DNA of 64,000 bases from Bacillus sp. DNRA2. Lineage in GTDB: Bacteria > Bacillota > Bacilli > Bacillales > Cytobacillaceae. The notes beneath the pieces were generated by a model. It ran no database searches. It saw only the letters and a list, made by a program, of their open reading frames with translations, and was not told the origin of the DNA. Positions 45,728 to 53,100 of this stretch are shown piece after piece. Position numbers and translations under genes: made by a program. The stretch is taken from contig NZ_JABAIT010000005.1 in assembly GCF_012843265.1 (NCBI RefSeq), forward strand, positions 62,001 to 126,000, written 5' to 3'. Within the stretch, counting starts at the first letter, position 1. Each line of letters opens with the position of its first letter.

Positions 45728-47479
45728 TTATACTTGAAGTGTCATTTTTCGACCAATTTCTTTCGTTTGTTGTGGCTGTGAAAGATGTGAACACTCTTGG
45801 AAGGCAAAATGCTTACAACCTATACATTTATGATAATTTAAATGGGCAAGTGCATAATTGATAGCGTCACCTGTATGCTCAAACATATGCTCCGCACCGA
45901 TTTCGTTAATGAGCCCAGTTTTCCGAATGACTTGAAACGGCTGTGTTTGTAGACCTGAGATTAGGAGTGTTCCTCCTTGTTTTTGGAAGTGACTAACAAT
46001 GCTTGTTAAAGTTCCTTCACCTGTAGTATCCATGTATGGAACCTTACTCATTCGTAAAATTAAGACTCGTGGTCGGTGATTAATCGTCGACATAATGGAC
46101 TTCTCGAACATTTGCGCTGCCCCAAAAAACAATGGTCCCTCAACAGAAAAAATACCGATTTGTGGACAATCATGCCCCTCATGAACAACGTGTGGCTTTA
46201 CCTTTTTTTGATCAGAGTCTTGATCGGGCAATACTTTAGCAACCGTCAACAAATTGCTCATTCTTTTAACGAACAAGATTGCCGCTAAAATTAAGCCAAC
46301 CTCTACTGCAGTCGTCAGATTTGTAAAGACGGTTAGTAAGAAGGTTGTTACTAAAATAAGTGAGTCACTGGATTTCGTTTGAAGGACATGGGCAAACTCC
46401 TTACGTTCACTCATATTCCATGCAACTACCATGAGAATCGGTGCCATACTAGCTAATGGTATATGCGATGCATATGGCGCAAATAGCAATAAAACTAAAA
46501 GAACAATAATTCCATGAATAATACCTGACATAGGCGATACTGCTCCATTTTTAATATTCGTAGCTGTGCGCGCAATAGCCCCAGTTGCAGGTATCCCACC
46601 AAATAAAGGGGTAATCATATTAGCAATACCTTGGCCAATCAATTCCTTATTACTATTATGCTTTGTACCTGACATTCCATCAGCAACCACTGCAGAGAGC
46701 AGTGATTCAATTCCACCAAGTATGGCAATCACAAACGCGGGCTGTATCATTTTCATCATATTGTCAATTGTAAAGTTCAGCATATGAAAGCTTGGTAGTT
46801 TATTAGGTATCTCTCCGTATGCCGAACCAATTGTCGCAACCTCACCCGGATATATCACTGCAGCAATAATCGTTGAAACTAACAGTCCCATAATCGGTCC
46901 TGGAACCTTCGGGAACCATTTTGGTGAAAAAAGAATAATGACTAAGCAAATTAAAGCTGTTAAAATACTGTACATATTTATTGAATTTATGTGTAATATG
47001 ATTTCATTAATGTTCGCAATAAATTCTTCATGCTTCTTCATTCCTGTTAAACCAAAAAAGCTGCCAACCTGTCCAGTAAAAATAATCACAGCAATCCCTG
47101 ATGTAAATCCAATCGTAACTGGTCTTGGAATAAATTTAATTAAAGAACCCATTTTAAAGAGTCCCATTAACAAGAGCATAATCCCTGCCATAAACCCGGC
47201 AACTAAAAGATTTTCATAGCCATATGTCATGACTACCCCGAGTAAAACTGGGATAAAAGCGCCTGTTGGACCTGCGATTTGGAATTTTGAGCCACCAAGT
47301 AACGAGATAAGAATTCCTGCAATAATCGTTGAATAAATACCATACTCCGGTTTCACACCAGATGCAATTGCAAAGGCCATTCCTAAAGGGATAGCAATAA
47401 CGCCGACAATTGCTCCCGATAGAAAATCCTTTCTAAGGCTTTCAATTGAATAGTTGTTACTTCTGCTCAAATAATTCAT
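45728..47479 (-). CDS. SulP-family anion transporter with STAS domain and Cys-rich tail
   Basis: A 583-residue permease. About 12-14 helices: AIVGVIAIPLGMAFAIASGV, GLLVSTIIAAVIYPG and the TM10 region GGIPATGAIARTATNIKNGA. A STAS domain follows (IGIFSVEGPLFFGAAQMFEK, VLILRMSKVPYMDTTGEG). The last 40 residues add CIGCKHFAFQEC, a Cys-x2-Cys plus Cys motif unusual for SulP proteins. Substrate may be sulfate, bicarbonate or dicarboxylate; the sequence does not tell. The start is ATG at 47479 (a GTG at 47482 is also possible) after GAGGTAGGT. It is in an operon with an ArsR regulator. Confidence 0.88.
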   Translation of the reverse strand: MNYLSRSNNYSIESLRKDFLSGAIVGVIAIPLGMAFAIASGVKPEYGIYSTIIAGILISLLGGSKFQIAGPTGAFIPVLLGVVMTYGYENLLVAGFMAGIMLLLMGLFKMGSLIKFIPRPVTIGFTSGIAVIIFTGQVGSFFGLTGMKKHEEFIANINEIILHINSINMYSILTALICLVIILFSPKWFPKVPGPIMGLLVSTIIAAVIYPGEVATIGSAYGEIPNKLPSFHMLNFTIDNMMKMIQPAFVIAILGGIESLLSAVVADGMSGTKHNSNKELIGQGIANMITPLFGGIPATGAIARTATNIKNGAVSPMSGIIHGIIVLLVLLLFAPYASHIPLASMAPILMVVAWNMSERKEFAHVLQTKSSDSLILVTTFLLTVFTNLTTAVEVGLILAAILFVKRMSNLLTVAKVLPDQDSDQKKVKPHVVHEGHDCPQIGIFSVEGPLFFGAAQMFEKSIMSTINHRPRVLILRMSKVPYMDTTGEGTLTSIVSHFQKQGGTLLISGLQTQPFQVIRKTGLINEIGAEHMFEHTGDAINYALAHLNYHKCIGCKHFAFQECSHLSQPQQTKEIGRKMTLQV

Positions 47480-47508
47480 CACAAAAATACCTACCTCACA
47501 ATATTTAT

Positions 47509-47528
47509 ATATTTGAATTTTTGAATAT
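47509..47528. promoter_or_regulatory. Candidate ArsR-type operator upstream of sulP
   Basis: ATATTTGAATTTTTGAATAT, with palindromic ends ATATT/AATAT and repeated TTGAAT, 30 bp upstream of the sulP start. ArsR-family sites are often AT-rich with such TTGAA/TTCAA repeats. Tentative. The rest of the 418-bp sulP-cls gap holds only the cls promoter described next. Confidence 0.3.
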
Positions 47529-47762
47529 ACAAAGTATGTTACTCCCGTTCACAACTTTTGTCGAGAAAAAAGATTGACATTCCTTGTCTAATTCATGACA
47601 AAAATTTCTTTGTTTTTCTACAAATCTCCTGCTTTACCCTTTTGCTTATCCTCCATAAAAACGAAAAGATAATTTTCTCTCTATATTCAAAAATAATTCG
47701 CTAAATTCAACAAATCCCCTTTTATATTTCATAATATTCTGTCTTAAACAAATATTTTTATT

Positions 47763-47792
47763 TTGTATTCATGTAATACAATGTGTTATAAC
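47763..47792 (+). promoter_or_regulatory. Promoter of cls with overlapping palindrome
   Basis: TTGTAT at 47763-47768 and TATAAC at 47787-47792 with an 18-nt spacer. The -35 lies in a perfect palindrome TTGTATTcatgtAATACAA (47763-47781), which may be a repressor site. Confidence 0.5.
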
Positions 47793-47900
47793 CAAAGGAA
47801 AGGAGAATTAATCTTTATAACAGTGGGGTAGCAAATGATTGATAATACAAATGAATGATAACAATTAACAAATGGCAATCTTAGTGGAGAGGAGATAATA

Positions 47901-49346
47901 ATGCAAATTGCAACCGTACTTTTAGGAATCTTAACGGTATTAAACATCATTTTAGCAGGTGTCGTAGTATTCCTAGAACGGCGAAATGTTAGTGCAACAT
48001 GGGCGTGGTTAATGGTCCTAATCTTTATCCCAGTCTTAGGCTTTATTTTATATATTATCTTTGGTCAAAACATGAGCCGACGGAGGATATTTAAGTGGGA
48101 TAAACACGAGCATACATATATTCAAAGGGCAGTTTTTGCTCAAATGAAGTTAATTGAGGAAAATCGGGCCGAATTTCGGAATCCTGTGATTCAAAATTAT
48201 AATGATTTAATTTTTTTGCATTTAAATAATAACGAAGCCTTGTACACTGAAAATAACTCACTCCAAATATTTACAGATGGGCATGAGAAGTTTGCATCTC
48301 TTCTGAATGATATTCGTGATGCAAAAGAACATATTCATCTCATTTACTATATTATCCGCGATGATGAACTAGGCAAAAGAATTTCGAAGTTATTAGCGGA
48401 AAAGGCGAGGCAAGGTGTCGAGGTACGAGTCCTTTATGATGACAGCGGTTCGCGCCATTTATCCAGGAGATTTAAACGTGAAATTGAACAAGCTGGTGGA
48501 ACAATTGTGCCATTCTTCCCAGGTAAAATTCCACTCATAAACCTTCGTGTTAATTATCGGAATCATCGCAAACTGGCCATCATTGATAGTAAAATTGGAT
48601 ATATTGGTGGTTTTAATATTGGCAATGAATACTTAGGCTTAAATCAACGCTTTGGTTATTGGCGAGATACCCATTTGCGGATTGAGGGTGAGGCAGTCAA
48701 TAACCTACAATCTCGGTTTATGCTTGATTGGAATCAGGCTTCAAAAGTTAAAATTTCGTTTAAAGAATACTACTACCCTACACAGAAAAAACTTAACGAA
48801 ATTGGGATTCAAATTGTCTCAAGCGGTCCAGATTCAGAATGGGAACAAATAAAGTATGGCTATATAAAAATGATATTATCTGCAAAAAAATATGTTTACA
48901 TTCAAACTCCATATCTTATTCCTGACGAAAGTTTATTGGACGCATTAAAAATTGCATCCCTATCCGGGGTGGACATTCAAATTATGATACCGAATAAACC
49001 GGACCATCCTTTTGTATATTGGGCCACCTATTCCAATGCTGGTCAATTAGTTCGAGCTGGTATAAAGATTTTCACATACGAAAATGGCTTCCTTCATGCA
49101 AAAATGATTGTCGTTGATGGAAAAATTGCCTCTGTGGGTACGGCGAATATTGATGTACGCAGTTTTCGCTTAAATTTTGAGGTTAATGCATTCTTATATC
49201 ATCCAGAAATTGCCCAAAAATTGGCTACAATCTTTAACTCAGATGTCCGCCTTTCATCTGAATTAACCTTAGAAAAATACCTAAAGCGATCTATTTTAAT
49301 ACGGACAAAAGAATCCATTTCCCGTCTGTTATCACCAATTTTATAA
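47901..49346 (+). CDS. cls: Cardiolipin synthase
   Basis: A 481-residue phospholipase D superfamily enzyme joining two phosphatidylglycerol molecules into cardiolipin. Two N-terminal membrane helices (VLLGILTVLNIILAGVVVFL and WAWLMVLIFIPVLGFILYII) are followed by two HKD motifs: H222-K224-D229 in NHRKLAIIDSKIGYIGG and H399-K401-D406 in LHAKMIVVDGKIASVGTANI. GGAGAGGAG precedes the ATG. Monocistronic with its own terminator. Bacillus often has two or three cls paralogues, so this may be one of several. Confidence 0.93.
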   Translation: MQIATVLLGILTVLNIILAGVVVFLERRNVSATWAWLMVLIFIPVLGFILYIIFGQNMSRRRIFKWDKHEHTYIQRAVFAQMKLIEENRAEFRNPVIQNYNDLIFLHLNNNEALYTENNSLQIFTDGHEKFASLLNDIRDAKEHIHLIYYIIRDDELGKRISKLLAEKARQGVEVRVLYDDSGSRHLSRRFKREIEQAGGTIVPFFPGKIPLINLRVNYRNHRKLAIIDSKIGYIGGFNIGNEYLGLNQRFGYWRDTHLRIEGEAVNNLQSRFMLDWNQASKVKISFKEYYYPTQKKLNEIGIQIVSSGPDSEWEQIKYGYIKMILSAKKYVYIQTPYLIPDESLLDALKIASLSGVDIQIMIPNKPDHPFVYWATYSNAGQLVRAGIKIFTYENGFLHAKMIVVDGKIASVGTANIDVRSFRLNFEVNAFLYHPEIAQKLATIFNSDVRLSSELTLEKYLKRSILIRTKESISRLLSPIL

Positions 49347-49368
49347 AATGATTAATAATTATCCTGTT

Positions 49369-49396
49369 GCCAAGTATTGAATACTTGGCTTTTTTT
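49369..49396 (+). terminator. Rho-independent terminator, cls
   Basis: GCCAAGTATT paired with AATACTTGGC around a single base loop core, then seven T. Confidence 0.9.
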
Positions 49397-49531
49397 GTTC
49401 GTTTTAAAAAACTGAAAATTTAGGCTATTGAAAAATAATAAATAAAGGTATATAGTATGATGTGATATAAATCACAGTGATAAAAGTTGCAGAAAGTAAT
49501 GAAAAAGGGATATGGAGGAAAAACCAGGACC

Positions 49532-50191
49532 ATGAAAGTAAAAGGAACAATTGTTTTTGCCATTCTTTTTTGCATTGGTTTTTTTTATCAAAACACTGTT
49601 TTTGCCATGGTATTTACTAGTTCTTCAAATCCAATTGTCAATGAACTAGGACATGCTCGAACAAAGGAGCAGGGGTTCATGACCGGTTTCTCTTACTTCC
49701 TGATGAATACTTTTGATCAAAATCCTTTTCTAACTCCTAGTGATGTCGTTGAGAGTGATAACAGCACGATTAAAGCATTGGCCCAACAGTTAACAGACGA
49801 AAAGGAATCTGAGCTCGAGAAATCCAAAGCTATTTACAGCTGGATAATCAAAAACATCGAGTATGATGCAGATTATTATTTTCAAGTCCAAAATCTAACA
49901 AACTTCAATTTTGATTCAGCAGTTGAGACGTTGGAAAAACGAAAATCAATGTGTATGGGATATGCTCATTTAAACGCTGCATTGCATCGCGCAATTGGAA
50001 TCGAAGCAAAAGTAGTGTATGGTAATGAACATGCTTGGAATGAGGTCTACTTAGATGGGACTTGGTATGCCCAAGATTCTACTAAAGGAGCAGGGTTTGT
50101 TGATACTCAAAACAAGAAATTTATTCCTTCCCCTTCAATGGATTATTTTATAAGCAAAGATCTTCAAAAAGAAGGAGAATACTACTGGTAG
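49532..50191 (+). CDS. Secreted or membrane-anchored transglutaminase-like protein
   Basis: A 219-residue transglutaminase-core protein. The N-terminus (KVKGTIVFAILFCIGFFYQN) is a signal peptide or anchor ending near NTVFAM. The catalytic triad is visible: C141 in KSMCMGYAHL, H167 in NEHAWNEVYL, D182 in WYAQDSTKGAG. The family includes proteases and cross-linkers acting on the cell envelope; the reaction here is unknown. Start ATG at 49532 chosen for the signal peptide; an earlier ATG at 49499 is possible since a GGAGG lies between them. Followed by a bidirectional terminator. Confidence 0.8.
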   Translation: MKVKGTIVFAILFCIGFFYQNTVFAMVFTSSSNPIVNELGHARTKEQGFMTGFSYFLMNTFDQNPFLTPSDVVESDNSTIKALAQQLTDEKESELEKSKAIYSWIIKNIEYDADYYFQVQNLTNFNFDSAVETLEKRKSMCMGYAHLNAALHRAIGIEAKVVYGNEHAWNEVYLDGTWYAQDSTKGAGFVDTQNKKFIPSPSMDYFISKDLQKEGEYYW

Positions 50192-50204
50192 TAATTTACA
50201 TACA

Positions 50205-50244
50205 GAAAAAATGGGCTTCTCAATTTTGAGAAGCCCATTTTTTC
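50205..50244. terminator. Bidirectional terminator
   Basis: AAAAAATGGGCTTCTC paired with GAGAAGCCCATTTTTT, loop AATTTT. It serves the transglutaminase gene and the convergent gene at 50281. Confidence 0.95.
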
Positions 50245-50280
50245 TGAAACAAGTCTCATATTTGAAGACAATTCACTGCG

Positions 50281-50913
50281 TTATGAATAGTCAAAATTAG
50301 TCATTTTATCTAGATTGCTTGCAATCATGGCAATAATTGTCGAAGCTTCTTCTTTACTAAAGATAAAATTCGACTCATCTTTGATTAATTCATCATCATC
50401 TGTCCAAATCCGGTTGATCCTTTTTAATACCCCATCACCGGTTTCTGTAACAATCCCGAACTGATAAGTAACCTCTACTTCATCCTCCTCAAGATAAGCA
50501 GTCACCTCAGGGGTTTCCCATTCTACTTCTATTTCTTCAAAGATGTCATGTTCTTCATCTTCCTCTATATTATCCTCCACAATCACATTATCAATGTCCT
50601 CTTCATTGATAAAATCATGTAGGCTTTCGTGAACAGCATCAACAATATCCTCTATATCATACAAAACAACCCTAGAAGTTTGTCCTAATTCTGGAGCAAA
50701 CGTCTCAAAAAAGAAATCTTCATGAGCAGGGTCATAGGAAAGCGTACAAAAATATACACGCTCCTCACCTTCAGTTTCAACGAAGAACTCAATTCTTGGA
50801 TACTTTGCCCCACGTTCGACAGTCATGTTTCCAACTTGATCATATTTTGCACATATCGATTCAAGATGATCCTGAAGCTCCCCGCAAACACGGTCAAACC
50901 ATTCCAATGACAT
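50281..50913 (-). CDS. Hypothetical acidic protein
   Basis: A 210-residue, strongly acidic, cytoplasmic protein. It has an N-terminal region with aromatic and Cys residues (LEWFDRVCGELQDHLESIC), a strand-rich middle (RIEFFVETEGEERVYFCTLS), a long Glu/Asp linker (EDNIEEDEEHDIFEEIE) and a C-terminal helix (ASTIIAMIASNLDKM). I do not recognise the family. ATG at 50913 has AGGAGGAG upstream, so an extension to 50964 is not needed. Confidence 0.65.
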   Translation of the reverse strand: MSLEWFDRVCGELQDHLESICAKYDQVGNMTVERGAKYPRIEFFVETEGEERVYFCTLSYDPAHEDFFFETFAPELGQTSRVVLYDIEDIVDAVHESLHDFINEEDIDNVIVEDNIEEDEEHDIFEEIEVEWETPEVTAYLEEDEVEVTYQFGIVTETGDGVLKRINRIWTDDDELIKDESNFIFSKEEASTIIAMIASNLDKMTNFDYS

Positions 50914-50944
50914 ATTGACTCCTCCTGATAATTTTCTAACTTGC

Positions 50945-51331
50945 CTAGCATTCCTGATGTTCACCGTATATCATCGACAACATTAAGGCGGAATCATTCT
51001 CCGAAACCTTTTTGTAATCCACAGCAAAGTGCTTTAAGCTATCGCAAAAGCCAATGTTATCATCTCCTATGCTTTCAGTCCAACTAACAAAATTTTGATA
51101 ATCATACAAGGGATCATAGGAGTTAAAGTTTGCGACAACTATATTGGGGCTACCCAATGTTGTAACGACAATTCCATCGTAGGTTTCTGGATTATTGCCA
51201 TTATAATTTGTACAAGCAAAAAATATCAATTGCCCCACCCTCATGTGTGACGTTGACATTAGTTTTAACGACAAAGAAAAAAATATCATAAGTATATTTT
51301 TTATTGGAAGAGGTTTGCAAATATTAATCAT
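50945..51331 (-). CDS. Hypothetical small protein, start uncertain
   Basis: Up to 128 residues with a hydrophobic N-terminus (KNILMIFFSLSLKLM) and a soluble part (NPETYDGIVVTTLGSPN, then FNSYDPLYDYQNF and CDSLKHFAVDYKK). The ATG at 51331 follows directly on the HesB terminator without a ribosome binding site; internal starts after GAGGGTGGGG (about 51240) are better placed but lose the hydrophobic part. The composition looks protein-like, but it may be a truncated remnant. Confidence 0.4.
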   Translation of the reverse strand: MINICKPLPIKNILMIFFSLSLKLMSTSHMRVGQLIFFACTNYNGNNPETYDGIVVTTLGSPNIVVANFNSYDPLYDYQNFVSWTESIGDDNIGFCDSLKHFAVDYKKVSENDSALMLSMIYGEHQEC

Positions 51332-51336
51332 AAAAA

Positions 51337-51361
51337 AAACCAAGGTAACTTAACCTTGGTT
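51337..51361 (-). terminator. Rho-independent terminator of the HesB-like gene
   Basis: AACCAAGGT paired with ACCTTGGTT, 6-nt loop, eight T on the minus-strand side. Confidence 0.9.
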
Positions 51362-51371
51362 GATAAAACAA

Positions 51372-51677
51372 TTAATGGTGATGATGGTGGTGCTTAGATG
51401 GATTTGTAATGACAAATTCTTCTTTTGGAACCTGGAAATATTGAATCCAAACTCCATCGAGAAACTCATCACGAGAATCTAGTATAATATCGATACCTTT
51501 ATCAGTTTTTACAACTTCGTCATGCTCTGTCGGAGTATCGAATTTCAAATCATAATGCGCATGATCTCCGTGCATATGAGTTACATAAACGCGGATCATT
51601 TTGTCCTTAGCCGCTTCGTTCTTTTCTAGCATTTCCTTTAATGCTTTTGCTGCTAAACGATTAATTTTACAGTTCAT
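51372..51677 (-). CDS. HesB/IscA-like family protein with C-terminal His6
   Basis: A 101-residue protein with the HesB/A-type fold order: KINRLAAKALKEMLEK helix, strand MIRVYVTHMHGDHAHYDLKF, EHDEVVKTDKGIDIILD, LDGVWIQYF, ending FVITNPSKHHHHHH. The three Cys that bind Fe-S in IscA/SufA are absent (only Cys3 remains), while a His cluster HMHGDHAH and six terminal His could bind metal instead. The tail is genomic (CACCACCATCATCACCAT before TAA), not a cloning artefact in any visible way. AAGGTGAG precedes the ATG. Confidence 0.75.
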   Translation of the reverse strand: MNCKINRLAAKALKEMLEKNEAAKDKMIRVYVTHMHGDHAHYDLKFDTPTEHDEVVKTDKGIDIILDSRDEFLDGVWIQYFQVPKEEFVITNPSKHHHHHH

Positions 51678-51884
51678 TCTTACTCACCTTTTATGTTTTT
51701 ATTTTCATCATATCTGTTTCAGGCTTGAAAAGCAAAATACAACATCAGCATTAACACTTTAACGGATTTTCAGGCCACACAAGGAAAGCAAAGTCGATAA
51801 GCTTAAATAATTTCGCAACAGTTTGGGAAAAGTACGCATATAACTGTTTGCTTGCCTTGAATCTCATCGTAAGGAAGGATGTAT

Positions 51885-52829
51885 ATGTTAGTTTTTAACT
51901 CAACCACAAACCAAGTACACCACATTCAATCATTTGTTGTTCCGAACGACGATGAGATTCTTTGGTATTCCCCTTCTAGTGATCAACTTGAATCGATCGT
52001 AACCAAACTGAATATCCATACGCATGCCAAACAATGTTTCCTTAAATTTTCAAACATCCCAAAAGTAAATGAATACGCAAATGAAGCTCTACTTAGCTTA
52101 ACTTCAATGGATAGGAACTACGATATCGAAAGAATTAATATTTTAGTTGGAAAAAACTATGTTATTACATATGAAGAAAAAGCAAGACAGCACTTAAATG
52201 ATACATTATCGAAGTTGTTTTCTGAGGATCCAAATAGAATGTCTCATACTGGTCACATTCTGTTTCATATTATTAATACAATCTCCGTTAACTATCTTTC
52301 TACAATTGATGAAATAGCTGATGAAATTCTTAGCATCGAAAAAGACGTGTTTAAAGATCCATTTGAAAACAGAATCGGTAAATCTGCGTACCGTTGGAAA
52401 TCAAAGCTGCACGAGCTTAGACAGATTATCGAACCACAGGAATCAGTTATTAAAGAAATTGTTTCCAAGGAATTCCCCTACACTAATGATGATTCAACCT
52501 TTTATTTCCAAGATATTGAAAGTGATTATGAAAGAATCATTAGTGCTTTCGATACATTTAAAGAAAATCTAGTTAGTATATACAATTTACAAATGTCGTT
52601 GAAAGCAGACCATACAAATGCCATTATGAAAACCTTAACCTTGGTTAGTGTCATTTTTATCCCCATGACGTTTGTTGCAGGTCTTTATGGGATGAATTTT
52701 GAGCATATGCCTGAATTATCATGGCGTTACGGATATGCTGTGGCATTATCGGTTATGTTTGGTGGAGGATTTATGATTGCATTATTTTTCAGAATGAAAG
52801 GATGGTGGGGTAAAAATGAAGGAAAATAA
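51885..52829 (+). CDS. corA: CorA-family magnesium/divalent cation transporter
   Basis: A 314-residue CorA-like channel. A large N-terminal cytoplasmic domain with long helices is followed by two C-terminal membrane helices (LTLVSVIFIPMTFVAGLYGM and YAVALSVMFGGGFMIALFF) and the signature loop Y-G-M-N-F-E-H-M-P-E containing GMN. The ATG at 51885 has AAGGAAGG 6 nt upstream; the ATG at 51879 abuts that site. Mg2+ is the usual substrate, with Co2+ and Ni2+ possible. Confidence 0.88.
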   Translation: MLVFNSTTNQVHHIQSFVVPNDDEILWYSPSSDQLESIVTKLNIHTHAKQCFLKFSNIPKVNEYANEALLSLTSMDRNYDIERINILVGKNYVITYEEKARQHLNDTLSKLFSEDPNRMSHTGHILFHIINTISVNYLSTIDEIADEILSIEKDVFKDPFENRIGKSAYRWKSKLHELRQIIEPQESVIKEIVSKEFPYTNDDSTFYFQDIESDYERIISAFDTFKENLVSIYNLQMSLKADHTNAIMKTLTLVSVIFIPMTFVAGLYGMNFEHMPELSWRYGYAVALSVMFGGGFMIALFFRMKGWWGKNEGK

Positions 52830-52877
52830 CAGGTATAAATTCATTTTATTTGATCATCTTGTAGAGGGAGGAATACT

Positions 52878-53057
52878 ATGAACGAAATTAACTTTGTTCA
52901 GCAAACTTTGGCTACAGTAAAAGGTATTGAGTCCCAGTTATCGACACTAGCGATAAATTCAATTGATCCAAAAACGCAGCAGATTTTTCATGAGGCGATG
53001 TTAGTTGTACAGGATATAAAGCAAGATTTGCTCAACCACAAACATATACTAGGCTAA
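52878..53057 (+). CDS. DUF1657 family small protein
   Basis: A 59-residue helical protein, MNEINFVQQTLATVKGIESQ at its start, then LSTLAINSIDPKTQQIFHEA and a C-terminal helix VVQDIKQDLLNHK. The pattern (two helices, Q-x-L-A-x-x-K-x-x-E-x-x-L, then PKTQQ-F-A) fits DUF1657, small Bacillus proteins often linked to sporulation or SpoVA-type operons; function unknown. GAGGGAGG lies 7 nt before the ATG. It follows corA by 48 bp and ends at a terminator. Confidence 0.75.
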   Translation: MNEINFVQQTLATVKGIESQLSTLAINSIDPKTQQIFHEAMLVVQDIKQDLLNHKHILG

Positions 53058-53063
53058 AAAAGG

Positions 53064-53094
53064 AAAAACCGGAATCAAATGATCCCGGTTTTTT
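53064..53094. terminator. Bidirectional terminator
   Basis: AAAAACCGGAATC paired with GATCCCGGTTTTT (one mismatch), short loop, T run both ways. It ends the DUF1657 gene and probably the convergent fdhA. Confidence 0.85.
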
Positions 53095-53100
53095 AAGTGA

